This document shows, piece by piece, positions 9,560-16,141 of a stretch of 64,000 nucleotides of DNA (position 1 is the stretch's first letter; every line of letters starts with the position of its first letter). Below the pieces are notes generated by a model. The model was not told the origin of the DNA, searched no databases, and saw only the letters and a program-made list of their open reading frames with translations. This stretch comes from Cyclobacterium roseum (GTDB taxonomy: Bacteria > Bacteroidota > Bacteroidia > Cytophagales > Cyclobacteriaceae). The position numbers and the translations under genes are program-made. The stretch is taken from assembly GCF_010119225.1 (NCBI RefSeq), contig NZ_WNKF01000003.1, positions 356,987 through 420,986 on the forward strand, given 5' to 3'.

Positions 9560-10555
9560 TTATGCGGCATATTTGAAAGTGTCTACATAGCTGGATTTTC
9601 GGTTGATTACAGCGAAAGCTCTGGCAATGATTTTATTTCTAATGATGTTGAGTGTACTCATTTTGTTTTTCCCTTCATTGACTCTTCTTTCATAATATTT
9701 CTTCATTTCTGTATTGTATTGGATGGAGGTGCTTGCACACATCGTCAACAGTGACTTAATCCTTTTGTTGGCTAATTGGCTTGTCTTGGTTTTTCCTTTG
9801 AATGTCCCTGACTGATTGGGGAAGGGAGCTGTACCAGCGTAACTGGCGAATTTTCTCCAAGTACTAAACCTAGAGAATCCTTCTGTCAAAATAATAAGTG
9901 TTAGAGCGGTCTGTGGACCCACTCCCTTGATTGAGTTGATCAGGTTATATTGCTCAGTCAGAAAGCTGTCTTTTTTAAGAAGCTGCTCCATTTCATTTTC
10001 AATGGTTTTGATTTGTTCATTCAAGCAGGCTATAACTGTTTCATGGGAGCTTTGATAAACTTTCATACCATTTTCAGGTATCACAGAATCATATTCTTTA
10101 AGCCGTGTTTTAAAAGCTGCTCTCTCTTTAACCAGCCTTTCCCGGTAGGACAGCAGCTTTTTTAAGCTAAGAATAGTCTGGGAGGGGAGCACAGTTGGAG
10201 TGATTTTTTCCTGCTTTTCGTAGAGATATTCTGCAATATCTTTCGAATCTGCTTTATCTGATTTTCCTCTTCTTATCCCTAAGGAACGCTTGAGCTCAAG
10301 GCCGGACATGATGTAGAATGGCAACCCGTATCTCTCAAGAAACGAAGCAATTTGTGAAGAATAGATACCGGTGGATTCGAATCCAAAAAGAAGCTCTTTG
10401 GCCAATACCAAGCCGGAGTTTTCCATGACCCATTCCACAAGCTCCAAATACCCCTTTTCGTTGTTTGAAAAGGTAGCATGAGAATGATTGATTTTAAGGT
10501 AGGCATCAAGAGTAGATTTACTTATATCGATTCCGATAATTGATTTGAAATTCAT
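9560..10555 (-). CDS. IS110-family transposase
   Basis: 331 residues from the ATG at 10555 (the longer frame begins with TTG at 10579; MNFKSIIGIDISK is the usual IS110 start). The N-terminal RuvC-like DEDD domain shows Asp in IGIDISKSTLDAYL, Glu in FGFESTGIYS, and the paired Asp in KSDKADSKDIAEYL. A coiled middle is followed by the C-terminal Transposase_20 domain with INSIKGVGPQTALTL (helix-hairpin-helix) and SYAGTAPFPNQSGT, whose Ser is the nucleophile of the family. These enzymes are RNA-guided recombinases. The reading frame is intact, so the element may still be active. Its base composition is more AT-rich than that of its neighbours. Confidence 0.95.
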   Translation of the reverse strand: MNFKSIIGIDISKSTLDAYLKINHSHATFSNNEKGYLELVEWVMENSGLVLAKELLFGFESTGIYSSQIASFLERYGLPFYIMSGLELKRSLGIRRGKSDKADSKDIAEYLYEKQEKITPTVLPSQTILSLKKLLSYRERLVKERAAFKTRLKEYDSVIPENGMKVYQSSHETVIACLNEQIKTIENEMEQLLKKDSFLTEQYNLINSIKGVGPQTALTLIILTEGFSRFSTWRKFASYAGTAPFPNQSGTFKGKTKTSQLANKRIKSLLTMCASTSIQYNTEMKKYYERRVNEGKNKMSTLNIIRNKIIARAFAVINRKSSYVDTFKYAA

Positions 10556-10740
10556 AACTTGACTATTAAAGTTTAACAAATGAGAGTTGCGGAAACTAAA
10601 ACCTTTAACAGGCCTTGAAGCCTAAAATTCTAACTGGTTATTTGGCAACTCAATTAAGAATGGGGACTGATACGGAGAATAGGTCACTAACCTTGCCGCG
10701 GCGAAAGTTCACCCCATTCTTTTTTAATATATTAAATATT
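10556..10740 (-). ncRNA. Candidate bridge RNA segment of the IS110 element
   Basis: IS110-subgroup elements encode a bridge RNA of roughly 150-200 nt in the non-coding end upstream of the transposase; here that is 10556-10740 read on the minus strand. It contains a perfect 10-bp inverted repeat, AAGAATGGGG at 10656-10665 and CCCCATTCTT at 10712-10721, enclosing a 46-nt loop, and a smaller dyad, AGGCCTTGAAGCCT, near 10611-10624. A large stem with a long internal loop is what a guide loop of such an RNA would need. The location and the stem are seen; the function is inferred from the family. Confidence 0.4.
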
Positions 10741-10993
10741 TGAATTGACTCTAAATCAGATAGATATTACATCCATTTTTCACCTAGTAATTCTATAATG
10801 CAAACCTAAAGGCCGCGGCGGAGGGCAAGGGGGATTTTTTCGATGGTTTCCACTATTCAATATACTGGTTTATTGGTAGTTACCTAAGTAAGTCCCCTTT
10901 CTCTTATGGTTTAAGCTTGTCACGACCAAAGTCGGGAGGGATTTTTTCGTTCCCAAAAACAATCACTTATTAAAATCAGGGGTGGGGATTACA

Positions 10994-11190
10994 TTATAAC
11001 TCGTTGAGGAAGTCATCGGTCGATTGCTTGGTGAGTTTTCCTTCCTTCGTTTTACTTGTATCAGGCTATTTTGCAGTTCTTCCAATGCCTTTTCTTCGCC
11101 ATCTTCCGCCTTCACATCATCCAGGGTTTTGATGAACTCCAGGAAAACTTCGAATTTATTGTCTGCGATATTGATCGTAAGCTGCTTCAT
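10994..11190 (-). pseudogene. Frameshifted orphan antitoxin-like gene
   Basis: From ATG at 11190 the protein begins MKQLTINIADNKFEVFLEF and continues with an EEKALEELQNSLIQVK segment, the pattern of small Bacteroidota antitoxin-type proteins that normally precede a RelE-like toxin. After QVK the frame leaves the family pattern. Shifting by one base at the A-run restores TKEGKLTKQSTDDFLNEL and a stop at 10994-10996, the usual family ending. Loss of one A from AAAAA to AAAA would explain this. In the present frame the ORF runs on to 10963. No toxin gene follows on the minus strand, so this looks like a decayed half of a toxin-antitoxin pair. Confidence 0.65.
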
Positions 11191-11469
11191 GTTTTGATAA
11201 CCAATTGCCATTTTTCACCACCCGGTTTATTGCTTTTTTTCTTTAGCTAAAGGTTTAGTGTCAGTATATGCTATTCCAATAACTGGGAATCAACGAAAAG
11301 CCACCGTTGATTCTTTAAAATAAAGGATCATTGTTAATTTTTAATTAATTAGTTGTAACTGTCAGCTTTTTTTCTCAATTTAAAATCCGTTTAATCAATG
11401 TTTTAAATAAACTAAACTTGGTTTAACAAATTAAAAATAGGAATGGTAGCAACAGAAATTGTATTCTAG
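11191..11469. other. AT-rich leader upstream of the first propeller gene
   Basis: 279 bp without an ORF. The segment around 11368-11410 (TTTTTTTCTCAATTTAAAAT then TTTAATCAATGTTTTA) matches in order and spacing the segment at about 12797-12840 and its copy near 15735-15775 upstream of the peptide genes, so this is a diverged copy of the same promoter/leader region. Confidence 0.5.
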
Positions 11470-12570
11470 ATGTTAGTAGAGGGCTGGAATTTTGGTGTTA
11501 GGTTATTAGTACTCCTCGTTTTTGGTTTTCTTTTTTCTTGTGGAAACCCACCCGGAGAATCACAGGACACCGACTATATTATCCGCACCTTTGGTCCTGA
11601 AGATGTTCCAGCGCTGGATGCTCTTCAAGGTAAAAAACTTAACCTTACTGCCTTGTTAAATCCCAATGCTATACTTTGGACAGGGAAATACCTGGTGGTG
11701 GGGGAGCGTAAAGCTTTTGACTACCACCTCCACGTTATCGATCCTGACAGCGAAACGCTAATCAAAACAACGGGAAAAGATGGTATGGGTCCCGGAGAAA
11801 TTGTTGCCGCCTATCAATTACAGAAAGGAAAATCGGTAGATGAATGCTGGGTTTACGACCATACCCAAAAATTGATGGCTTTGTTTGATTTAGAATCACC
11901 AGATGCCTTGTACCAAAAGGCTTTTAGGCAACCTCAAAATATGTTCTTAGCTGTTGACATGCTGTGGAAATCAGATAGTACGCTTATGTGCCAATTGGCA
12001 GATGGGGACGAAAAGTTTGTGCTATATGATACGCTAGGTAACCGGCTCTCCACTTATGGCACCTGGAGCCAAATGTTGGAGGATCGTACACCTCCTCCCA
12101 ATGTGGTAAGTTCTGTTCATCAGGGGAAAACCTCCATAAGCCCAGACCATAAAAAGTACGTACAGGTAGGGCTGTTAAGAGATTATATTGAAATTCTGGA
12201 CATTCCAAGCGGAAAGATCATCTCTGTCCGTGGGCCGGAACACAAGATCCCGGAATTTGAGGTAGACTATTCTGCAGGATATCCCATGGCGCAATTCACG
12301 GATATGAGCAGATCACATTATTATAAGGATGTTGTGGCAGGAGAAAAATACATTTATGCTCTATATTTTGGGAAGTCCATGGATGCTTACTTTCAGGAAG
12401 GTGAAACGGCCAGAGAAATCTATGTGTTCGATTATACCGGCAGTTTAGTAAAAACTTATACGCTGGACCATGCCCTGTTTTCCCTGGCAGTGGACGAGAA
12501 AAACAAGCGCTTTTTTGGTATTTCATCCGATAAGGATCCGAATGTGGTGATATTTGAATACACTGATTAG
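11470..12570 (+). CDS. TolB-like six-bladed beta-propeller lipoprotein A
   Basis: 366 residues. Lipoprotein signal LLVLLVFGFLFSCGN with Cys at about residue 25; the mature protein is predicted to be all-beta. Repeat-like blocks shared with propellers C and D are TTGKDGMGPGEI, KSDSTLMCQLADGDEKFVLY, SSVHQGKTSISPDHKK, GKIISVRGPEHKIPEFEVDY and a closing DPNVVIFEY. This is the BF3164/TolB-like propeller family found next to small NVEALA-type peptides in Bacteroides. The first residues, MLVEGWNFGVR, align codon by codon with the peptide leaders downstream (MLVAGWQFGVS), so the N terminus seems to derive from a lost peptide gene. No separate peptide gene precedes this copy. Ligand and role are unknown. 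Confidence 0.82.
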   Translation: MLVEGWNFGVRLLVLLVFGFLFSCGNPPGESQDTDYIIRTFGPEDVPALDALQGKKLNLTALLNPNAILWTGKYLVVGERKAFDYHLHVIDPDSETLIKTTGKDGMGPGEIVAAYQLQKGKSVDECWVYDHTQKLMALFDLESPDALYQKAFRQPQNMFLAVDMLWKSDSTLMCQLADGDEKFVLYDTLGNRLSTYGTWSQMLEDRTPPPNVVSSVHQGKTSISPDHKKYVQVGLLRDYIEILDIPSGKIISVRGPEHKIPEFEVDYSAGYPMAQFTDMSRSHYYKDVVAGEKYIYALYFGKSMDAYFQEGETAREIYVFDYTGSLVKTYTLDHALFSLAVDEKNKRFFGISSDKDPNVVIFEYTD

Positions 12571-12957
12571 TAGTAAATGCGGCTTTGTTTTCCCTTAAAT
12601 TTAAGCCAAACAAGTAAGCTGTTTGGATGAGGGGTATTTTGAAGCAATTTTCCAATAGGAAAGCCAATTCAACTGTCAGGGTAACTGGTTAACGCATAAG
12701 ATTTCCTATGCTGAAACGTAAATCCCCCAGTATACGATTTAAAACAGATTATTTGTAATTTATTTTATATTTTTTTAAAAGAATAGTTGCAGGTATCGTT
12801 TTTTTTTATCAATTTAAGTGCCATTAAATCAATGTTTTACCTGATGTTCACAAACCTGTCAGGTTTTATCGGCTTGTAATCAGTTAATTACCGGATTGTA
12901 TGGCAGATTTACGGTTTTCCTTGATCTCGAATAAAGATGTGAGGCAATGGATTTCCC
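12571..12957. repeat. Long leader repeat, copy 1 (12720-13100)
   Basis: The 387 bp between propeller A and peptide 1 hold no gene. From 12720 to about 13035 the sequence is nearly identical to 15655-15975, covering the AT-rich promoter region, a 15-bp palindrome, the putative 5' leader and the signal/leader codons of the peptide gene. Weaker identity continues to about 13100. Differences are mostly single substitutions and short indels. Confidence 0.85.
12852..12866. promoter_or_regulatory. 15-bp palindrome AAACCTGtCAGGTTT, copy 1
   Basis: Perfect inverted repeat of seven bases around one central base, 92 bp before the proposed peptide start. In copy 2 the central base is A instead of T and everything else is kept. 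It could be an operator, but the same word also occurs as a dispersed palindrome in Bacteroidota genomes, so the role is open. Confidence 0.4.
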
Positions 12958-13194
12958 ATTAATAAAAAGAAAATGGCAGCCCTTGGGGCTGTAGCGGTTA
13001 TGCTGGTGGCCGGCTGGCAGTTTGGGGTTAGTGGTACGGAAGCGCCCTTTCCGGAAAAGGACGTGGCCTTGGAGAAGGCGATTGCGGGGAGTGGTAATGG
13101 AATTTGTTGTGAAGTTGATATTATTGCAGACGTATGTTATACGCAAGTTTATCCGATTGTGCGTGATTTTTGGGGCAAGCCCTATCTTTGCTAA
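12958..13194 (+). CDS. Small exported leader/core peptide 1 (NVEALA-like)
   Basis: 78 residues if translation begins at the ATT at 12958, or 73 from the ATG at 12973. The ATT start gives a basic n-region (NKKK) before the hydrophobic stretch MAALGAVAVMLVAGW, a normal signal peptide, whereas the ATG start has no charge. An in-frame TGA at 12940-12942 rules out a longer form. The leader continues GVSGTEAPFPEKDVALEKAI and AGSGNG, then a core with four Cys (a CC pair, one in DVCYTQ, and the last residue). The layout resembles NVEALA peptides that accompany TolB-like propellers, though the motif here is VALEKA. A hairpin lies 16 bp after the stop, then propeller B. Function unknown. Confidence 0.6.
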   Translation: MNKKKMAALGAVAVMLVAGWQFGVSGTEAPFPEKDVALEKAIAGSGNGICCEVDIIADVCYTQVYPIVRDFWGKPYLC

Positions 13195-13209
13195 CCTTTC
13201 TGGTTTTAC

Positions 13210-13244
13210 AATCACCGGAACGACAAGTTTGCGTTCCGGTGATT
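13210..13244 (+). terminator. Hairpin between peptide 1 and propeller B
   Basis: Perfect 13-bp stem AATCACCGGAACG / CGTTCCGGTGATT with a 9-nt loop, followed by an AT-rich run (TAATTATAATTAAGTATTTT) but no strong U-tract. It could end most transcripts after the short peptide gene or protect its mRNA, making the peptide more abundant than the propeller. Confidence 0.65.
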
Positions 13245-13283
13245 TAATTATAATTAAGTATTTTGATAGATAAAAATTGTAGA

Positions 13284-14342
13284 ATGATTACAAATAGATT
13301 GTTGAAATATTTATCCTATTCCGGGTTGATGTTTTTTTTATCCTGTTCTGATAACCCCAAAGGGGATAGTTTTAATGATTATTTTTCTGAAACTGAGTTA
13401 ATAGAAATCCAAGGTAAGGAGGTTCCACTTAGAGTGCAGGGAAATCCTTTAAGTTATATGTTCAATATGGCCTTTTTCGATAGTCTAATATTAGTCAATG
13501 AATTTCCAGACAATGAATATACTTATAAATTAATTGATTTAAGAAATAATACGGTGAGCCCGTTTGGAAAAAAAGGTGAGGGACCCAATGAACTTTTGAC
13601 TGATGCCTTTTCTTTTTCCTTTGACCACAATACATCCAGGCTTTTCCTCACGGACAATATCCATTACTATGTACATGATGTTAGAAATTTAAAGAAGAAT
13701 GTGTATGACCCGATAGAAAAATTCACTATTGACCAAAAGGAAACAAGGTTTGTTTCAAGTACAGTTCATGTAGACGGTTATATTGTAGGTAGTATGTATC
13801 ATAAAAGGTTTTGTGCATATAATATTGAGCGTGAAAAATTCATTGAAAAAGAAGAATATGAGGGAGGTCCATCAATGGCACTTGCAAATCAAGCTTTCTA
13901 CATGAATCATCCAACCGGAAGAAAGGTAGTTTATTGTATGAGTAGGGTTCCTGAATTTGGAATTATAGAAATCAAGGGTGGAGATTTGTCGATAAATAAA
14001 TTTTCATGGGGAAAGACAAAGCTTGGTGTTCAACATGGTGAAGGAACCATGGCTGTGTTAGATAATGATGAGGCCAAGTTTGAGTTTATGTCAGTTGCAA
14101 CTTCTGAAGATCATATATATATATTATACAGTGGAAAAAAGCCCGCTAGTAATACAAGGGATGACCGTGTAAGTGCTGCATTGACAAATATAATCTATGT
14201 TTTGGATTGGAATGGAAATCCTTTAAAAAGGTATCAAATTGATAAATATTTGAGATCAATAGCTATTGATGGCAAAACCAACACTTTATACGGTTCATCT
14301 TACGAAGAAAATCCTTCCCTTATTTCCTATAAATTGAAATAA
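13284..14342 (+). CDS. Six-bladed beta-propeller lipoprotein B
   Basis: 352 residues from ATG at 13284 (an in-frame TTG at 13263 is less likely). Lipoprotein signal LLKYLSYSGLMFFLSCSDN. The FGKKGEGPNELL block corresponds to the G-x-GPGE turn of propellers A, C and D; the closing NTLYGSSYEENPSLISYKL matches the family C terminus. Otherwise it is the most divergent paralogue here and more AT-rich. A large share of Tyr, Asn and Asp is typical of surface propellers. It is preceded by peptide 1 and a hairpin, and is followed 5 bp later by a thioredoxin-like gene, giving a peptide-propeller-thioredoxin unit. Ligand unknown. Confidence 0.78.
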   Translation: MITNRLLKYLSYSGLMFFLSCSDNPKGDSFNDYFSETELIEIQGKEVPLRVQGNPLSYMFNMAFFDSLILVNEFPDNEYTYKLIDLRNNTVSPFGKKGEGPNELLTDAFSFSFDHNTSRLFLTDNIHYYVHDVRNLKKNVYDPIEKFTIDQKETRFVSSTVHVDGYIVGSMYHKRFCAYNIEREKFIEKEEYEGGPSMALANQAFYMNHPTGRKVVYCMSRVPEFGIIEIKGGDLSINKFSWGKTKLGVQHGEGTMAVLDNDEAKFEFMSVATSEDHIYILYSGKKPASNTRDDRVSAALTNIIYVLDWNGNPLKRYQIDKYLRSIAIDGKTNTLYGSSYEENPSLISYKLK

Positions 14343-14347
14343 ATGAA

Positions 14348-15067
14348 ATGAAATATATTTATTATATATGTATTATCTGGTTTTCCTTTTCCCATTTTGC
14401 AATTTCCCAGGGTTTGGATTCAAATAGCACTTTTATTTTGCCTCGAAATGATGCTAAAATCCATAATGATTCAGATATCGATCCTTTAATTAAGCGGCTA
14501 AAATTGGTTACTATAGTTGATAGTAGATCCTGGTCAATTGATAGAGAAATGGAGGTTTGGAAAGCTATTATGGGAAGTGTAGACCTGGAGCATATCGGGT
14601 TTGTTTTTTTAGTACAACCGCTAGAGAAAATCGATGTATTTAAGAAATATTGGTTTGAACAGAAAAAGATGGATTATCCTTTTTATTATGACGAGGGAAA
14701 TAAACTATTTGAGTCTAATCGCTTTTCGGAGGAAAAATCGAGGCAAACGATATTGATAGATGAAGACGACTCAGTAGTATTAGTTGGGGGTAGTCCAATA
14801 AGAACAGATCCTTTTAACTTATATCGAAGTACCTTGCATCATTTAACATCAGAAATGGGAATAAAGAGGGCAGTACGAGGTGTAATCGTAGAAGAGAAGG
14901 ATGGCATTGTAAAATCATTTTATAGTTCAGATCCTGTATATGTGACCGAAGAGGGTGGGGTGCTACCAGCTAAACGGGCAAAAGAATTTATTATATCCAA
15001 AAAATTTATTCCCCAAAGTTCTCCACTTACGGACACTGTTCTATTAATAAAAAGAAACTTTCGATAA
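14348..15067 (+). CDS. Exported thioredoxin-like protein lacking CXXC
   Basis: 239 residues with an N-terminal signal (YIYYICIIWFSFSHFAISQG). The middle has the order of a TlpA/redoxin fold: KLVTIVDSRSWSIDREMEVW (where CXXC would be), HIGFVFLVQPLEKIDVFKKY, YPFYYDEGNKLFESNRF and TILIDEDDSVVLVGGSPI, the cis-Pro/strand region. There is no Cys pair, so it cannot be a classical disulfide oxidoreductase. The mature part has almost no Cys. It starts 5 bp after propeller B, so it is very likely co-transcribed. A second such protein ends the propeller cluster at 19957-20451, suggesting a conserved partner for propeller systems. Confidence 0.65.
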   Translation: MKYIYYICIIWFSFSHFAISQGLDSNSTFILPRNDAKIHNDSDIDPLIKRLKLVTIVDSRSWSIDREMEVWKAIMGSVDLEHIGFVFLVQPLEKIDVFKKYWFEQKKMDYPFYYDEGNKLFESNRFSEEKSRQTILIDEDDSVVLVGGSPIRTDPFNLYRSTLHHLTSEMGIKRAVRGVIVEEKDGIVKSFYSSDPVYVTEEGGVLPAKRAKEFIISKKFIPQSSPLTDTVLLIKRNFR

Positions 15068-15137
15068 ATATTTTAATCTTATAGTTTTGAAGTTCAAGGA
15101 GAACGTTCACTGACTTTCAATAGATTTTGAAATCTGG

Positions 15138-15476
15138 CTATTGTTCATTAAGTCGATAAACCTGTAGTGTTCGATAGTTCTTAACTATTACGGCAAAATC
15201 TTTTGGTTGATTATAAGGATAATCATTTTGCATGTATTTCTGGTACTCTTCATTGGAACGAAAAGTAAACAGGCTAAAGAAAAATTCAGCATCTTTCAAA
15301 TCGTTCACAAATCCCAGCCTTTCGGCATCCTGTTTTGAAAAGACCATCGTATTGATTCTTCCTACAAAATCCCGACTATAAATTTTAAGGGATTTTTCAG
15401 GATAGCGTTGCAATAATCGTGATAAACCTTCCTTGTAAGAAACTCCGTAATAGTCCCTTTGAGTGGTTACAATTCT
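15138..15476 (-). pseudogene. C-terminal relic of a membrane glycosyltransferase
   Basis: The frame is open from the stop at 15477-15479 to the stop at 15138 but has no good start codon (a TTG at 15413 is the only candidate). It reads DYYGVSYKEGLSRLLQRYPE, then INTMVFSKQDAERLGFVNDL, and ends with KNYRTLQVYRLNEQ. This resembles the soluble C-terminal tail of Bacteroidota PMT/GT39-type glycosyltransferases. All membrane segments are missing. I read it as a fragment left by a rearrangement at the border of the cassette copied at 15655. The family call is from memory of the pattern and is moderate. Confidence 0.5.
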
Positions 15477-15654
15477 TTACAGAAAACAGCAGATAAATGC
15501 AGGCCAGAAAATATAAGGAGCTCACCTAAATTAAAAAATATTTAGGTTTGATGCATTAGCCTGAAGTTCAGTACTACCCCCGTTACATCTTCCCTTACCG
15601 ACTGAAGGTTAGCTGAACTTGAAGTGTTTAGTAAAAAGTTTGATTTCTTAACCT

Positions 15655-15990
15655 AAATCCCCAGTATGCGCTTTAAAACAGATTACTTGTAATTTTCTTT
15701 ATATTTTTTTAAAAGAATAGTTGCAGCTCTCGGGTTTTTTTATCATTTTAAGTGACATTCAATCAATGTTTTATCTGACGTTCACAAACCTGACAGGTTT
15801 TATCGGCTTGTAATCAGTTAATTACCGGATTGTATTGCAGATTTACGGTTTTCCTTGATCTCGAATAAAGATGTGAGGCAATGGATTTACCATTAATAAA
15901 AAAAGATTGGCAGCCCTTGGGGCTGTAGCGGTAATGCTGGTGGCCGGCTGGCAGTTTGGGGTTAGTGGTACGGCAGCACCGTTTTCTGCA
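15655..15990 (+). repeat. Long leader repeat, copy 2
   Basis: Near-identical to 12720-13050, starting at AAATCCCC and running through the palindrome, the leader, the basic signal residues and the words coding GWQFGVSGT. Identity falls sharply after GGTACGG, where the mature peptide starts to differ. It fills most of the otherwise gene-free 15477-15891 interval. Confidence 0.85.
15786..15800. promoter_or_regulatory. 15-bp palindrome AAACCTGaCAGGTTT, copy 2
   Basis: Same palindrome as at 12852 with the centre base changed from T to A, which leaves the symmetry intact. It lies 91 bp before the proposed start of peptide 2. Confidence 0.4.
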
Positions 15991-16140
15991 ACCGAAGTGG
16001 CTCTGGAGAAGGCGGTTGAAGGGAGTGGAAGTGGGCAATGGGTTTGTTTTGGTACTACTTATGAATCATTTTGTACAGATATGGATGGTGACGCTTGCCA
16101 TAATTACAAAAGAGTAAATGATGTATATACTTGTACGTAA
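15892..16140 (+). CDS. Small exported leader/core peptide 2 (NVEALA-like)
   Basis: 82 residues from the ATT at 15892, or 77 from the TTG at 15907 which replaces the ATG of copy 1. The conserved NKKR before LAALGAVAVMLVAGW supports the ATT start. An in-frame TGA at 15874-15876 blocks any longer form. Leader: GVSGTAAPFSATEVALEKAV, then EGSGSG. The core is unrelated to copy 1 but again has four Cys (WVCFG, SFCTD, DACHN and the penultimate residue). The stop codon is one base before the ATG of propeller C, so the two are translationally coupled and there is no hairpin between them. An A-run AAAAAAAG precedes the leader and could also allow a -1 shift from an upstream ATG. Confidence 0.58.
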   Translation: MNKKRLAALGAVAVMLVAGWQFGVSGTAAPFSATEVALEKAVEGSGSGQWVCFGTTYESFCTDMDGDACHNYKRVNDVYTCT

Positions 16141-16141
16141 A

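Larger units (their letters stand above)
9500..10740 (-). mobile_element. IS110-type insertion sequence (ends approximate)
   Basis: The transposase gene plus non-coding flanks. IS110 elements have no terminal inverted repeats and usually no target duplication, so the ends cannot be fixed from one copy. I place the left end between the phosphatase stop and 9560, and the right end somewhere after the dyad at 10656-10721. The insertion is intergenic and does not obviously break a gene. Confidence 0.5.
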
